Notes: a model not told the origin generated them from the sequence alone. Shown: positions 33,831-44,400, counted from the first letter of the stretch. The stretch: DNA of 64,000 nucleotides from Tolypocladium sp. Sup5 PDA-1 (GCA_000750105.3 JPHH03000025.1:186001-250000); one strand, 5' to 3'. Program-made: numbers and translations.

Positions 33831-34499
33831 TTACTTATGCTTAAGGATATCTATTGCTCCCTTTAATCTTTCATGGCTCTCTCGACACGACTCCTCAAAT
33901 TCATCTATGTCTCCGAATGAGCATATCGTCATCTTTATAGCCCGGCACAACTCACGATCAGGTGTTCCATCTAAAGTAATACAATACGTTGCCCCCCAAA
34001 GCCAAAGGGTTACAGGACTTATATTACTTACGCTTTGGCGCGGGAGATCCTCTTCGATGACAATTCGGCCATTAGCCTAACAAACATGCGACAACTAGAC
34101 AAAAAACACACGGTGGGCGAAATGTCGAGAGTCGTGATGAAAGGCCAGCGGCACCTTGTTCCGGCCCGCAATGAGAGACAATCCAGCCTGCTTAGCGATG
34201 GCTGATTCGAAAGCTAGGCCATTATATGTATCAACAACGATATATGCTACGTGAGGCTAGAAATTTAAAAAGAGGCTTTCCATAGCGGCAGTAGCTCAGT
34301 ATAACTAGGTGTAGTTTGCTTGGTCTTCGTTAACGTGGCCGTGCTCTTTGTGTCGAGGGCCAGGGGCGCATGGCACACAGTTATACAACTTACACGTAGT
34401 CCTGTCTAGGACTCTTAGTAACTTCTCAGCAACGGCCCATGTCCTTCCGCTTAAGCTTGAGAGAGGTTCATATCCGGAGGCATCTGCATTTTCTGACAT
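33831..34499 (-). pseudogene. Unrecognised gene inactivated by three in-frame TAG codons
   Basis: Exon 1 34394-34499 (MSENADASGYEPLSSLSGRT...) splices across a 99 bp GT-AG intron into 34294-33831, where one frame holds for 154 codons except for TAG at 34257-34259, 34095-34097 and 34077-34079. Between stops the peptide is clearly protein-like: YIVVDTYNGLAFESAIAKQA, GRNKVPLAFHHDSRHFAHR, GRIVIEEDLPRQ, TLWLWGATYCITLDGTPDRE, and SFGDIDEFEESCRESHERLK. I cannot name the family. Each TAG would be CAG after a single C-to-T change in a CpA context, as repeat-induced point mutation produces. It is convergent with the DOC fragment, 111 bp apart. Confidence 0.6.
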
Positions 34500-34867
34500 A
34501 TTATTCTCTTATCCACCCTCATCGTTCCCATCCATTGCCATTTACAATGGAGGGTTGGCCTACTGTAGATCGGCGGCTTGGGAACTGCGTGTTGCGCTCA
34601 GCTTCGAGGCCCAAGTCCAATGAGTAGCGGTCTCTGTCATTTCTTTGCATCAACTGCATCTTCAACCATTTCAATATACCAACACCGTACATAAAACGTA
34701 TCCCTCAAACCTGAGCCTTGAATACCACACCAGGCTAGTCCCCAGTTCACATCGCTTTTAACTCTTCCTTCGATAAATTCCATGCTCTCAAGAAAAGCAG
34801 GAAACGGTGTAAGTCCGCTAGCAAAGGTCCTTGGTCCCTTACTTGACGAGCCTGTCATCCCCCTCGC
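34500..34867. other. Spacer holding a small minus-strand ORF (34637-34858)
   Basis: A 73-codon ATG frame starts 10 bp after the stop of the next gene (34868, minus). Its middle, LESMEFIEGRVKSDVNWGLA, and YVRCWYIEMVEDAVD look protein-like, but I recognise nothing. It may be 3'-UTR sequence or a remnant exon. Confidence 0.3.
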
Positions 34868-36343
34868 CTACTCTGTCTTTCCGCCCTCCCACGTCACGGA
34901 TCCGTCAACCAACCCATTGAGTGTCTCGTAGGCCGTCAGCCCATCCACGCGCCAGGTCTCAGCTTTACCAACAAGGTCATCGTTCTTGGCACCCTGTATA
35001 CCGCCGCTCAAGTCCCATTCCACCTTGACGATGAGGACGCCGTCCCTCTTCACGTCGGCCTTGTCAACGCAGATAAAAAAGTGGCGCACCAGCTTCTCGT
35101 CAAACCTATTGACGTAGCAAAAGCTCGGCCAGCGGCGTAGAGCCTCCTGAAGGGAATACTGTATCGTTATGGGCTCACCACCGTCGGCGTAGTCCTCTTG
35201 CGGCGGGAAGACGAGCACCTGCTCCCAAAGGTTGCGCTCCTCGTGTTTGCGGTCCCAGAGGGACACGGCCGCATCCATCGACTCCGTGTTCGCGCCCGGG
35301 CCGTAGAAGAATACAGCCACGACGGGACCCTGGTCGCGCTCCCAGGCCCGTATGCCCTGGTCCATCGCCACGACGCCTAGGTTCACGGCGTCCGTGGCGT
35401 CGCACGGAAAGCGCTGCGTCGCGCCGGTGGGGAACGTCAGGCCGCTGTGCTTGGACTCGCCGCCGAGCCTGGCGAGCAGGATACCCTCTTTCAACGGGTC
35501 GAGAGTGTCGGCGATGAAGAAGAGGAGCTTGTGCAGCCACTTGTTTGTCTCACAACGGCGCGGGTGGAGCGCCACGGCGTTGGCGACGAGGTCCTCAGAG
35601 TCGGGAAGTACGGCCTGGAGGGGGGTGTTGAAGTCCTGGCGCTTTCGGCCCCAGTCTTCAAAGTTGATGGCGTCGATCAACACCTTGAGGTCCACGCCTT
35701 CGACGGCGTAGATACCAATATAGAAGCCTTCGTAGGCATTGCGCTTGGGTGGCACGGGGCCGTGTTCAAGGGATCCAGGATCATCTGGAGCAGTAGGCTT
35801 GTTTCCATCGTCACCATCATCATCATTGTCGTCGTCGTCGTCGCCACCCTCTTCGTCATCAGTCTGGGCGTCGCCATCGAGGTCGTACGCCTTGAACTCT
35901 TCCCAGTCCATGTTGGCGATCTGCAGGTTGGCAACCGCCAGGCCAGCCCGCTTGGCCTTGACGCAGATCTTGTCCGGCTTGCAAACCTGGTCATCGTCGT
36001 CAAGGGTAACCAGCAAGACTCCATCCTCTTTCCAATACTTGCTGACGGCCACGATGAACATGACGGGGTCGTATTCCTCGCCGACGCAATGCTTCAGATG
36101 GTAGTCGATGATGGCCCGCAGCGTCTCGCCGACGAAGCGAGTGCGATGCGCCAGACGGACATTGTCGTTGGCCTCGTCCACGTACTCCGATTCACACGCC
36201 GATCGAAGGTCCTGCAGCTCGTCATCCGAGAGATCGACGAGGGTGTAGAGCGCGGCTGGACTCGGGCCCGCTGATGTCTCTTGGTAGCGGGCCACGGAGG
36301 GCACCGTGGGTGGGAGAGTAAGATCGAGCTGATGGATGGGCAT
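34868..36343 (-). CDS. Hypothetical acidic protein, 491 aa
   Basis: A single exon; the first ATG is at 36343 (MPIHQLDLTLPPTV), the frame upstream having only non-ATG starts. I do not recognise the family. There is no signal peptide or membrane segment. Features: ALYTLVDLSDDELQDLRSAC early; a block reading VMFIVAVSKYWKEDGVLLVTL; a long acidic run around residues 165-190 (Asp-rich, encoded by GAC/GAT runs); then YIGIYAVEGVDLKVLIDAINF; later RRWPSFCYVNRFDEKLVRHFF and DGVLIVKVEWD. The pattern 'W/K-x(5)-GVLLV' and 'RDGVLIV' recurs three times (DGVLLVTL, EGVDLKVL, DGVLIVKV), hinting at a repeated subdomain. Codon use is GC-rich like the other intact genes, unlike the decayed zone to its left. Confidence 0.7.
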   Translation of the reverse strand: MPIHQLDLTLPPTVPSVARYQETSAGPSPAALYTLVDLSDDELQDLRSACESEYVDEANDNVRLAHRTRFVGETLRAIIDYHLKHCVGEEYDPVMFIVAVSKYWKEDGVLLVTLDDDDQVCKPDKICVKAKRAGLAVANLQIANMDWEEFKAYDLDGDAQTDDEEGGDDDDDNDDDGDDGNKPTAPDDPGSLEHGPVPPKRNAYEGFYIGIYAVEGVDLKVLIDAINFEDWGRKRQDFNTPLQAVLPDSEDLVANAVALHPRRCETNKWLHKLLFFIADTLDPLKEGILLARLGGESKHSGLTFPTGATQRFPCDATDAVNLGVVAMDQGIRAWERDQGPVVAVFFYGPGANTESMDAAVSLWDRKHEERNLWEQVLVFPPQEDYADGGEPITIQYSLQEALRRWPSFCYVNRFDEKLVRHFFICVDKADVKRDGVLIVKVEWDLSGGIQGAKNDDLVGKAETWRVDGLTAYETLNGLVDGSVTWEGGKTE

Positions 36344-36564
36344 TGTGCAAAATGCAAACAAAGTCTTGGATCCTGGTGACGGTGCGAGCAATATTCATGC
36401 AGACGGCCGGGGGAGATATCCAAGAGCGGGCTTGCCGCTTGAGTGCTGATTGTTTCCCACGAAAAGGACTTTTCGTAGGATGGATAGTGAGAAGCGTAGG
36501 ATTGTTAACGGGGCGCGAAAGGATAGACCGCCTGGGTACTTTTATACCGACTTATCAGGAGGTT

Positions 36565-37047
36565 GAAAGGGCTCGGCGGTTGCATGAAGATCGCCGTGGG
36601 CGGCTCGTTCAACAACCCTAGCGAGGAGGGCAACCTCGGCCGGCTCGTCAAGATTGTCAAGAACGTCGCCGCGCACTCGCCCTACGACGTCGACAAGAAC
36701 AAGAAGTACAGCGTCGGAAACAGCTGCGTCGTCTCCGGGCCCACGCCCTGCAACCGTAAGTTGAATTATCTCTAGTGTAAGTCGGGACATCTTTGCTATC
36801 ACACCTCCTACAGCTGGCAAGACGGATACGGCTGACCAGTACCACCTCACCAACATGACCGTTGCCCGAGTCGAGGGCAAGGACGGGAGCCTCAAGGCTG
36901 ACATGAATGTGCACATTACCGTCGAACGTCGAGGACCTTGGCGGCGGCGTCTGCGGCGACATCACCAAGGTTGGCGGAGCCATGGCTGGCGCGCTCAACG
37001 GCATCCTCGGCTGCATCTTTACGCTGGCTTCTACTATATGTAAATAA
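36565..37047 (+). pseudogene. Broken small cysteine-rich gene (5' end missing, one frameshift)
   Basis: The open frame from about 36565 (GLGGCMKIAVGGSFNNPSEE...) splices at 36755 over a 58 bp intron into 36814 (PGKTDTADQYHLTNMTVAR). Near 36921-36930 a one-base shift is needed to continue into NVEDLGGGVCGDITKVGG, AMAGALNGILGCIFTLASTI and CK, stop at 37045-37047. Six cysteines are spread through about 140 aa, as in small secreted proteins, but no ATG or signal peptide joins the 5' end, which abuts the upstream region of the gene at 36343. I do not recognise the family. Alternatives: a live gene with an unseen first exon and a further short intron at the shift. Confidence 0.5.
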
Positions 37048-37537
37048 ATGGCGTGATGAGCACTGGGCGTGATGGAAAGCGATTTTTCTTTTGGCAGATT
37101 TGGTCCGTGCAATAGGTTCAATCAATACCTCATACTTTGGTTTCAGGGGCTTTTCTGGGACTTGATGTCCCTTGATGCGCGTCAGTGACGCCGAGAACAC
37201 CCACTTACACGCATCAGGTTGCGGCGCGGGGCATGGCATGGAATATACTTTAAATTGATAACAAGGAAATACTCTATTCGACTTCGTAACTTCTTTATGC
37301 ATTAGTGGTTCACAAGCCGCCCACAAGGAAGAGGGTATTAGAAGTCTTCGCGTGGCCGCGCAAGCCTCCGAGCCTAATGAAACAAAAACACCCATGTATG
37401 CAGTGTCACATATCAGTCTCAAGCTGAAATAACCGTACCCGTACACATGCCTCCGCGTGGAGTGGTTGTAGAGATGTGCACTATGGCGAGGGGGTGTTAT
37501 GATAGCTCAGAACTGCATCCATCGACCTGTATTCTAA
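37048..37537. other. Intergenic, nothing recognised
   Basis: 490 bp between the broken cysteine-rich gene and the 3' end of the DUF7136-like gene. No coding pattern. Confidence 0.45.
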
Positions 37538-38350
37538 TCATGCGCAAGATGCAAACATCAGGCTACCAATGAAGCAAGCCGCCGCCATTGCTGTCTGCAC
37601 AGGACGGACAACTCCAGCATCCTCCGTCGGTACTGATAACACCCGGGTCTTTGTCGAAGTTGGAGGCGGCGTGGCCAGACTCGCCGCCTGGCTAGAAATG
37701 CTGCTCGCTACAGTCTTGTCGATCTTGACCGCGCAGGGGTTGCCCTCCCTCTTGGCATGCTCGTCTATAATCGGACATGACGATGCCGTCGCATTGGTGG
37801 GTGTGATGTCGATCACTTGTCCAAGGATCGGGCACTCGGGCACCTGCAGGACGTCGGGCGTCTTGCCCTTCCCGCGATCTTCCCCTCTTGCATCGGGATC
37901 TGACTCCCAAGGTGCCTCGACACCAAACCTTGAGATTCCAGAAACGAAAAAGGTTTCGCACCGCTTATAAAGGCCGTCCCATGTAACATACCACCGCAGC
38001 ACATACTTCTCCCCGCGGATCTTGCGGCTGATCCACTCCGTGACGTTGTTGTTGGCGACGAAGATGACGGGGCCGATTGCGTCGTTTGGGATAGCGAATT
38101 CTCCCCCACCGTATGAGAGGCCAGTCGGGATGTCGTTGGCTGTTGACGAAATGCTCCAGGAGAGGGTGTAGTTACCGAGGACCCCGACATATGTTAGGTT
38201 TTGTATAGCCAAGGCGATGGGGAAGACGGTCGAAGGCTTGTATATCTCATTGCGCGGAAAGATGACGTCGACTTCAAAGTGCTTCGTCTCCAGTGCAGCC
38301 GTTGCCATGGCCAGCGCCAGTGCTAAGAATCCCCAAAGAAGGGGCGCCAT
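37538..38350 (-). CDS. Secreted GPI-anchored DUF7136-like protein
   Basis: A single exon of 270 aa. Signal peptide MAPLLWGFLALALAMATA, then the fungal domain beginning HFEVDVIFPRNEIYKPSTVF and PIALAIQN, followed by LSWSISSTANDIP, NVTEWISRKIRGEKYVLRW and KRCETFFVSG. A proline/Ser/Thr linker and a hydrophobic C-terminus (TAMAAACFIGSLMFASCA) indicate a GPI anchor. Cysteines pair plausibly in the second half (PECP, SSCP, GNPCAV). I place it with the DUF7136 family of ascomycete cell-surface proteins from the start motif; its function is unknown. It lies among chitin-related secreted genes. Confidence 0.8.
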   Translation of the reverse strand: MAPLLWGFLALALAMATAALETKHFEVDVIFPRNEIYKPSTVFPIALAIQNLTYVGVLGNYTLSWSISSTANDIPTGLSYGGGEFAIPNDAIGPVIFVANNNVTEWISRKIRGEKYVLRWYVTWDGLYKRCETFFVSGISRFGVEAPWESDPDARGEDRGKGKTPDVLQVPECPILGQVIDITPTNATASSCPIIDEHAKREGNPCAVKIDKTVASSISSQAASLATPPPTSTKTRVLSVPTEDAGVVRPVQTAMAAACFIGSLMFASCA

Positions 38351-38898
38351 CGTTGGCTATTCGAGCGTAGAGACGCCCAGGGGCTGTGCTTTTGTTGTTG
38401 GTCGGGTTTCCGTTGTTAGCATCCAAACTAAGAACAAGAGGCCCGCCGAAAAACGTTGAGGGAAGCGATGGGAGTTGCGGACTATCTAATAAAGACAATA
38501 CTCGTACGACGTTGGGCGCCTGTTCGGGCTTGCTAGCGCGACGTGGCGGACGGCTCACTGAAATGAGACACGGCCTAGACCGCGGCGACGGCGCAGTCCG
38601 TAAATTAACTAATACATCCCTGCACGTTCCCGATACGTAACTGCGCCCTGCAGTCACTATCCCTGTCAGACCCTGCTTCGCCGTAGCTAGCGTACATGCT
38701 AGTTTTTATGCTTGATTGCAACAACACCTACGTCCGTACTCATTGCGGCCCGCTCCGGTGCCAATCTCCGGCGAGAACTCATGAGTCACATGTTACGAAT
38801 ACCACTTTGTGTTTCTGCTCCCCATCTCGTTTCTGTGGCCGATGGGAAGGAGTTTAGGGAGACAGGAGAAAACCGGCGTCCGGCTCGTTGTAAGCTAT
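38351..38898. other. Intergenic, nothing recognised
   Basis: 548 bp upstream of the DUF7136-like start and downstream of the LysM gene. No feature seen. Confidence 0.45.
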
Positions 38899-40632
38899 CT
38901 AGATACGATACATCCTGATATTGTCAAAAGTTGCCCCCGTTTGGTAAACCCGTACACCATTTACGCCTCTGCTGTAAGTCCCGTCGCGCAAGCTGATCTT
39001 GGGTCGGCTCATATCATCAACATAGATATCAAGTGAGTCGCCGCTGGCTCGCACCATCATGTGGTATACCTGCCCGGTTCGGATATCTGCCGGCACGCTA
39101 TTCAGGTGCTTCCAATCTCTATTAGCGCGACCCAGAGTGACAGAGCCAGCCCCAATGCCAGCGTAATAGCCGCTATAGTTATCCGCGCCGCTGTCTGGGT
39201 AAGAGGCACGGAAGACTAGGCCAGCATTACCAGTTCCAGGATTTGCGACAGTTATATCGGCCTCAAAGGTGAAATCGGCAAACCTAGTGTTAAGAAGTGC
39301 CTTGCCACCAGGTGAAGAGCCAGCAACAAGCGTCTTAGACCCTGCGTCATAGGTGCCATCGTAAACTGTCCATCCATCCATGTTGCCATCATTGAAGTCG
39401 TCGCTGAATACCATAGGAGATATCTTGATGTTATCAAAAGTCGCCCCCGTCTGGTATACCCGTACACCATCCATACCACTGTTGTAAGTCGCGTCTCTTA
39501 TGTTGATCTTAGGACGGTTCATATCGTCAACATAGACAGTAAGTAAGTCCCCGCTAGCTCGCACCATCATGTGGTGTGCCCGGTCAGGTTGGATATCTGC
39601 CTTCACGTTGCTGAGCTGCGCCCAATCTTTATTGGAACGACCAAGTGCGACAAAGCCGTCGGTTCCGATGCCAGCATAGTAGCCGCTATAGTTATCCGCG
39701 CCGCTCCCCGGATTCGAGGCACGGAAGACTAGACCGGCGTTCGCGGCATTTCCAGTTCCAGTCTTCGGAAGAATTATATCGGCTTCAAAGATGAAATCGG
39801 CGAAGCTGGTGTTGAGAAGTGCTTTGCCTCCGGGTGAACTGCCGGCAACAAGAGCCCTAGACCCTGCATTGTAGGTGCCGTCATACACAGTCCATCTGTT
39901 CATATTGCCGTTACTGAAATCGTCATTGAAGGGAATATCGTTAGGCAGAGCTGTTGGGGCCGGAAGTCCAGTCGACGTCTGTGTCGGAGCATCGAGTCCC
40001 ACACAGGCGTAGTAGCCCGGCAGTAGGCCCGAGCAATCATCTTTGAAAGCGGGATTGAACGAGACTAACTGGGATACTAGAAGCCCATACTGGTTCGCGA
40101 TCTCATAGCAGGTTGAGCCCTTCGTGACAAGGGTGAAGGCCGTGCAGTCCCTGACCGTGCCACTCTGGACGGGCGAGGGCGTGGCCACGGGAGGGCCAGT
40201 GGTCGAAGTGCTGGTCTTGGTAGTTGTCGGGGTGGTGCCGGCCACGGTGGATGAAGTCGTCGTACTGGCTGTGCAGTCCTTTTCGCAGATACTAATGCAG
40301 TATGACTGCTGTACGTTGAACGGCGTACACGTCTCTGGATCAAGCGACGGATTCTGCCATGCTGTTAGTCCTCTGCACATATCTTCGCCTGGTTCAGTGG
40401 GGGGAGTATGATATTGCAATGAAGAGGCACCACTTACCCAAGCTAGATATTGCTCTCGAGTGATCTCCGCTATAGTCGGGACAGTTTTGCACGGCCAGAC
40501 TCCGTCGTTGTCATGCCAGTAGTTGCAATTCTTGGGAGTCTTGGGGTCATAGCTGTAAGCGGGTATCGTCCCAGCAAGGACACCAGCGGCCATGAAAGCC
40601 AAGGCGGCAACACTGGCAATACAAGCACGCAT
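38899..40632 (-). CDS. Secreted LysM protein with two tandem LamG-like domains
   Basis: Exons 40438-40632 and 38899-40353, 549 aa. The intron 40354-40437 is 84 bp, a multiple of three without stops, so naive reading keeps it. Splicing joins REQYLAW to NPSLDPETCTPF, restoring a LysM core. Start taken at MRACIASVAALAFMAAGVLA (signal peptide), not the ATG 27 bp upstream. LysM-like unit 1 spans about residues 30-95; a Ser/Thr-rich linker follows; LysM 2 is CTAFTLVTKGSTCYEIANQY to GLLPGYYACVG. Then two copies, each about 165-170 aa, of a jelly-roll domain (FNDDFSNGNMNRWTVYDGTY...VRVYQTGATFDNIKI and FSDDFNDGNMDGWTVYDGTY...), resembling DUF1080/LamG-type domains. Divergent from the chitinase at 41433. 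A chitin- or glycan-binding role at the cell surface or host interface is likely. Confidence 0.88.
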   Translation of the reverse strand: MRACIASVAALAFMAAGVLAGTIPAYSYDPKTPKNCNYWHDNDGVWPCKTVPTIAEITREQYLAWVSGASSLQYHTPPTEPGEDMCRGLTAWQNPSLDPETCTPFNVQQSYCISICEKDCTASTTTSSTVAGTTPTTTKTSTSTTGPPVATPSPVQSGTVRDCTAFTLVTKGSTCYEIANQYGLLVSQLVSFNPAFKDDCSGLLPGYYACVGLDAPTQTSTGLPAPTALPNDIPFNDDFSNGNMNRWTVYDGTYNAGSRALVAGSSPGGKALLNTSFADFIFEADIILPKTGTGNAANAGLVFRASNPGSGADNYSGYYAGIGTDGFVALGRSNKDWAQLSNVKADIQPDRAHHMMVRASGDLLTVYVDDMNRPKINIRDATYNSGMDGVRVYQTGATFDNIKISPMVFSDDFNDGNMDGWTVYDGTYDAGSKTLVAGSSPGGKALLNTRFADFTFEADITVANPGTGNAGLVFRASYPDSGADNYSGYYAGIGAGSVTLGRANRDWKHLNSVPADIRTGQVYHMMVRASGDSLDIYVDDMSRPKISLRDGTYSRGVNGVRVYQTGATFDNIRMYRI

Positions 40633-41432
40633 GTCTGACTGGATGGCGAGGTGTATCATCGATGAGCGGACAAGAAGGCTTGTTGATAGCCCGGGCTAAG
40701 TGAAAGAAACGGGAAATTTTCTGTCTCAACGCAGAGTAGTGTCTCTTGCTTTTACGGAGTCAAACTTTCTGGTGGCAGGTTGTGTTGTTCGTATGTTACA
40801 ACCTGTTGTCGGTTTACCAAGAGAATTGCAAGGGTCCAGATGTGCTGACCAACAGTTGCTGTATCGTTTAACCGACTTTGACTTGGCACGCGCCCTCTGC
40901 GGAGGCCGTTTCCGCGTGTGGATCGTCTTGATGGTGTGATGCAATCTCCCACCCGCCGACGGTGAGGCCTGATTAGGAATGTGGCAGTTGGACAACCTGC
41001 ACAACATGCGAGATTTTGCCTGTATCGGCTGTGATGCATCAGCTTTGGGCACCGAGTCCCAAACGGGACGTGTTCTAGACCAAAAGGGCTAACTACAACA
41101 TGCAGCAACTACAACATGCAGGGGCTTGCAGCTTTCAGGGACTATGTGCATCGTTGGATGATCTTTGCAGCTCATGACACACGTGTATTGACTTCGGGGT
41201 AGACTTCGGGGTCCCTCGTTCAGCCGAGGGCAGAGCGAGCCGTCTCAAGCTCAGCATGCCAGACACACGCAGTAGATAATTATAATTATATCATCAGCAT
41301 ATAACAAGGCAATGGCACAGGCTGGGTGCTCATACCTCTTCCGCAAGCCACTTCGTTCCCTCTTTTCCTGGCTGATATCACTTTCTTTAAGGAGGAATAG
41401 TCGGCCTGTTTGACTTCAGGCACGACGACATC
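40633..41432. promoter_or_regulatory. Divergent promoter of LysM protein and chitinase
   Basis: 800 bp between starts at 40632 (minus) and 41433 (plus). It contains a direct repeat AACTACAACATGCAG at 41091-41105 and 41107-41121, a repeated ACTTCGGGGT near 41191-41213, and an AT-rich TATAATTATA at 41281-41290, about 145 bp before the chitinase ATG. Confidence 0.55.
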
Positions 41433-44400
41433 ATGTTGGCCAAACCGACCGTGGCAGCGGCCGCCCTCAGCTTCGTACTCGGCGGCGCCCTGGCAGTCGA
41501 AACGGCCCTCTTCCGGGCCGCCGGTCTCTATGAATGTCCAGAGTTATGTTCGGTTACGGGCCCTAAGACCAGCAACTGGACGCGCTTCAACAGCAACGAA
41601 GACCTCAATTGGTGTAAAAACGAGACCATGTTAATCAGCCTGCCTGTGTACATGCCACTCAACGACGCCAATATCCACTCTGTCTTCCATGCCTGTCTAT
41701 CTTCGCGAGGCGGCGAAGTCCAGTCACGCGTTCAAGATATCCAGAAGAGAGCACGAGCAGTCGACGGCGTCCACGTACACTCAGAAGTCAGCTTCATTCA
41801 GTCATCAGTCAAAAGCAAGCTCTCCAACTTCGCCGACGATACATCTACCGCAATCAAGGAGTTACAGGCTAAATACCTCGACATACCCAACTCAGACAAC
41901 AACGAGACTATATACTTTGCAAAGCGCGGTACCTCGGCTATTGGCGTCTATGTCGGTGGCGACGTTCAGAAGCAAAGCATTGCCGCCACCTTGATGCAGA
42001 AGCTGAAGGACCATATCGCCTCTGGCTCAGATCTTTCCGAAACTGCTCTTTTCCAGTTATGCGGTGACGGGCGCAACGCCGACTATGTCGCCGGTGTCGT
42101 GGCGGTCGGACGTGGCGGGCTTGACTCCATGTTCGCTGTACAGGAGTTTGTGAAGACATGGGCAGAAAGCGGATGCGTTACGGACGTGGACGGCTCCAGC
42201 AAGACCGAGACGATGGACATCGCTTACGTCTCTACAGACGCCCTTCTCAGACATAATGACACAGCCACCAACGGCAACAGCACCATCAGCCCACAGAGAC
42301 GCTCAACTTCGTCCTTGACTGTCCATCCTAGGGCCAATACCATGCAGCTGGGCCGCCGGGATGACTGCTGGGCGAGGCAGGTGGTTGCCGGTGATAGCTG
42401 CGGCTCAATGGCCAGCAAATGCGGTCTCTCGCCCGCCAAATTTACCGAGCTACACCCAGAAGCCAACTTCTGTTCAACCCTTCGGCCTGGTCAGTGGATC
42501 TGCTGCACTTCCGGCACCTTGCCAGACAAGCGGCCAAAGCCGAACTCCGATGGGACTTGCTATACATATGGGGTGCTTGCGGGAGACTACTGCGCCAAGA
42601 TCGCGGAGGATTACAATCTGAAGGCTGAAGACATCGAGAAGCTGAACCAAAACACATGGGGCTTTGCTGGGTGCAACAGCCTATGGCCAAATATGTTTAT
42701 CTGCCTGAGCTCAGGAGATCCGCCCATGCCGTCGTGGGTGGCCAATGCCAAGTGCGGCCCCCAGGTCCCTGGCACGAAGCAGCCCTCCAAGGGCACGCCG
42801 CTGGCGGAACTGAACCCATGCCCATTGCGGGCCTGCTGTAACGTCTGGGGCCAGTGCGGTACCACCGAGGACTTCTGCACTGAGGCGTCTCTCGGGCCGC
42901 CTGGAACCTCCAAGCCCGGCAAGAATGGGTGTATATCCAACTGCGGCATGGATATCGTTAACAACGGCGTGGGTCCCGCCAACCAGATGACGCTCGGCTA
43001 CTTCGAGGCCTGGAACTACAAGCGCGGGTGTCTGCATATGGACGTCACGCAGATGAGCAAGTCCATCTCGCACATCCACTTCGCCTTTATCGACGTGACG
43101 GCTGGCTTCGCTATCTCGATGGCCCCCGAGGTTCAGGACCAGTGGGAAAAGTTCAAGGGCATGTCGGGCCACCATAAGGTTGCGGCCTTTGGTGGCTGGG
43201 CGGCGTCGACGGAACCGACAAGCTATTGGATTTTCCGTGAGGGCGTAAAGCCTGGGAATCGTGAGACGCTGGCGACAAACCTGGCTAATTTCATCATGTA
43301 AGTTGCCGCGGGCTTGCCCCGGGCTGGTAGGAAAAGATTTGTCCAGAGGCTCTAGCTAACGCAATGATAGGGCTAACAATATGGACGGTATTGATCTTGA
43401 TTGGGGTAAGTCGTTTGTTAACAGCCGACCTCGTTCCCTGCCTGCATCGAAGCATTCAAAGAGACTAACGTCAAGAAGAGTACCCTGGCGCCCAGGACAT
43501 TGAGGGGATCCCGGCGGCTGATCCTTTCGACGGACAGGGCTATACTGAGCTTCTGAAGCTCCTCCGGCAAAAGCTAGGCAATAATAAGTCTATTTCCATT
43601 GCGGCACCCGGTATGCTTTGATTCCTCGAAATAGATTATACTCTCCCTGACAAAGTGTTTTAGCGTCGTACTGGTACCTCCAGAACTTCCCGATCGCGGA
43701 AATGTCTAAAGTCGTGGATTACATCGTCTATATGACATATGATCTACATGGCCAGTGGGACTACGATAAGAAATGGTCGTTGCCGGGCTGTTCTGGAGTG
43801 AGCTGCTTGCGTTCACATGTTAATATGACGGAGACGTTGAACTCGCTGTCTATGATCACCAAGGCGGGCGTGCCCTCGAATAAGATTGTCGTCGGCGTGT
43901 CCTCGTACGGCCGGTCCTTTGAGATGACGCAAGCCGGCTGCACGGGGCCCCAGTGCGGCTTCACCGGACCAAAGTCATCGGCCAAAAAGGGCCGCTGTAC
44001 CGACACGAACGGGTATATCTCCAACGCCGAAATCGACGAGATCATCAGATCGGGCAACGCCCAGAAGTTTACTGATGACACCGAGTCGCAAATCCTGGTG
44101 TATGATAACACTCACTGGGTCGCGTACATGGACGACGACAACAAGGAAAGGCGCAAGGCAAGGTGGGCTGGGCTCAACTTCGCCGGCACCACGGACTGGG
44201 CCGTCGACCTGGCCACCTTCACGCCGGGTGACAACAACAAGCAGTGCTGGCGTACCAAGCAATGCACGTCCCCCGGTGCCGATAGTACAGATTTCAAGAG
44301 CGAGTGGCGGTGGGACCAGCTATGCTCCGACGGCGCTTGGGACGCGGCGATGGATCACTGGAAGCAACACAAGAATTCTCCCCAGGGCTTCCCAAGAACC

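Noticed and set aside
34285..34480. Possible tRNA (A-box-like TAGCTCAGTAT and B-box-like GGTTCATATCC)
   Set aside because: The two boxes are about 170 bp apart and no cloverleaf stems can be drawn.
35447..36274. A 275-codon plus-strand frame
   Set aside because: It mirrors the acidic gene at 34868-36343; the valine/isoleucine run is antisense to its Asp run.
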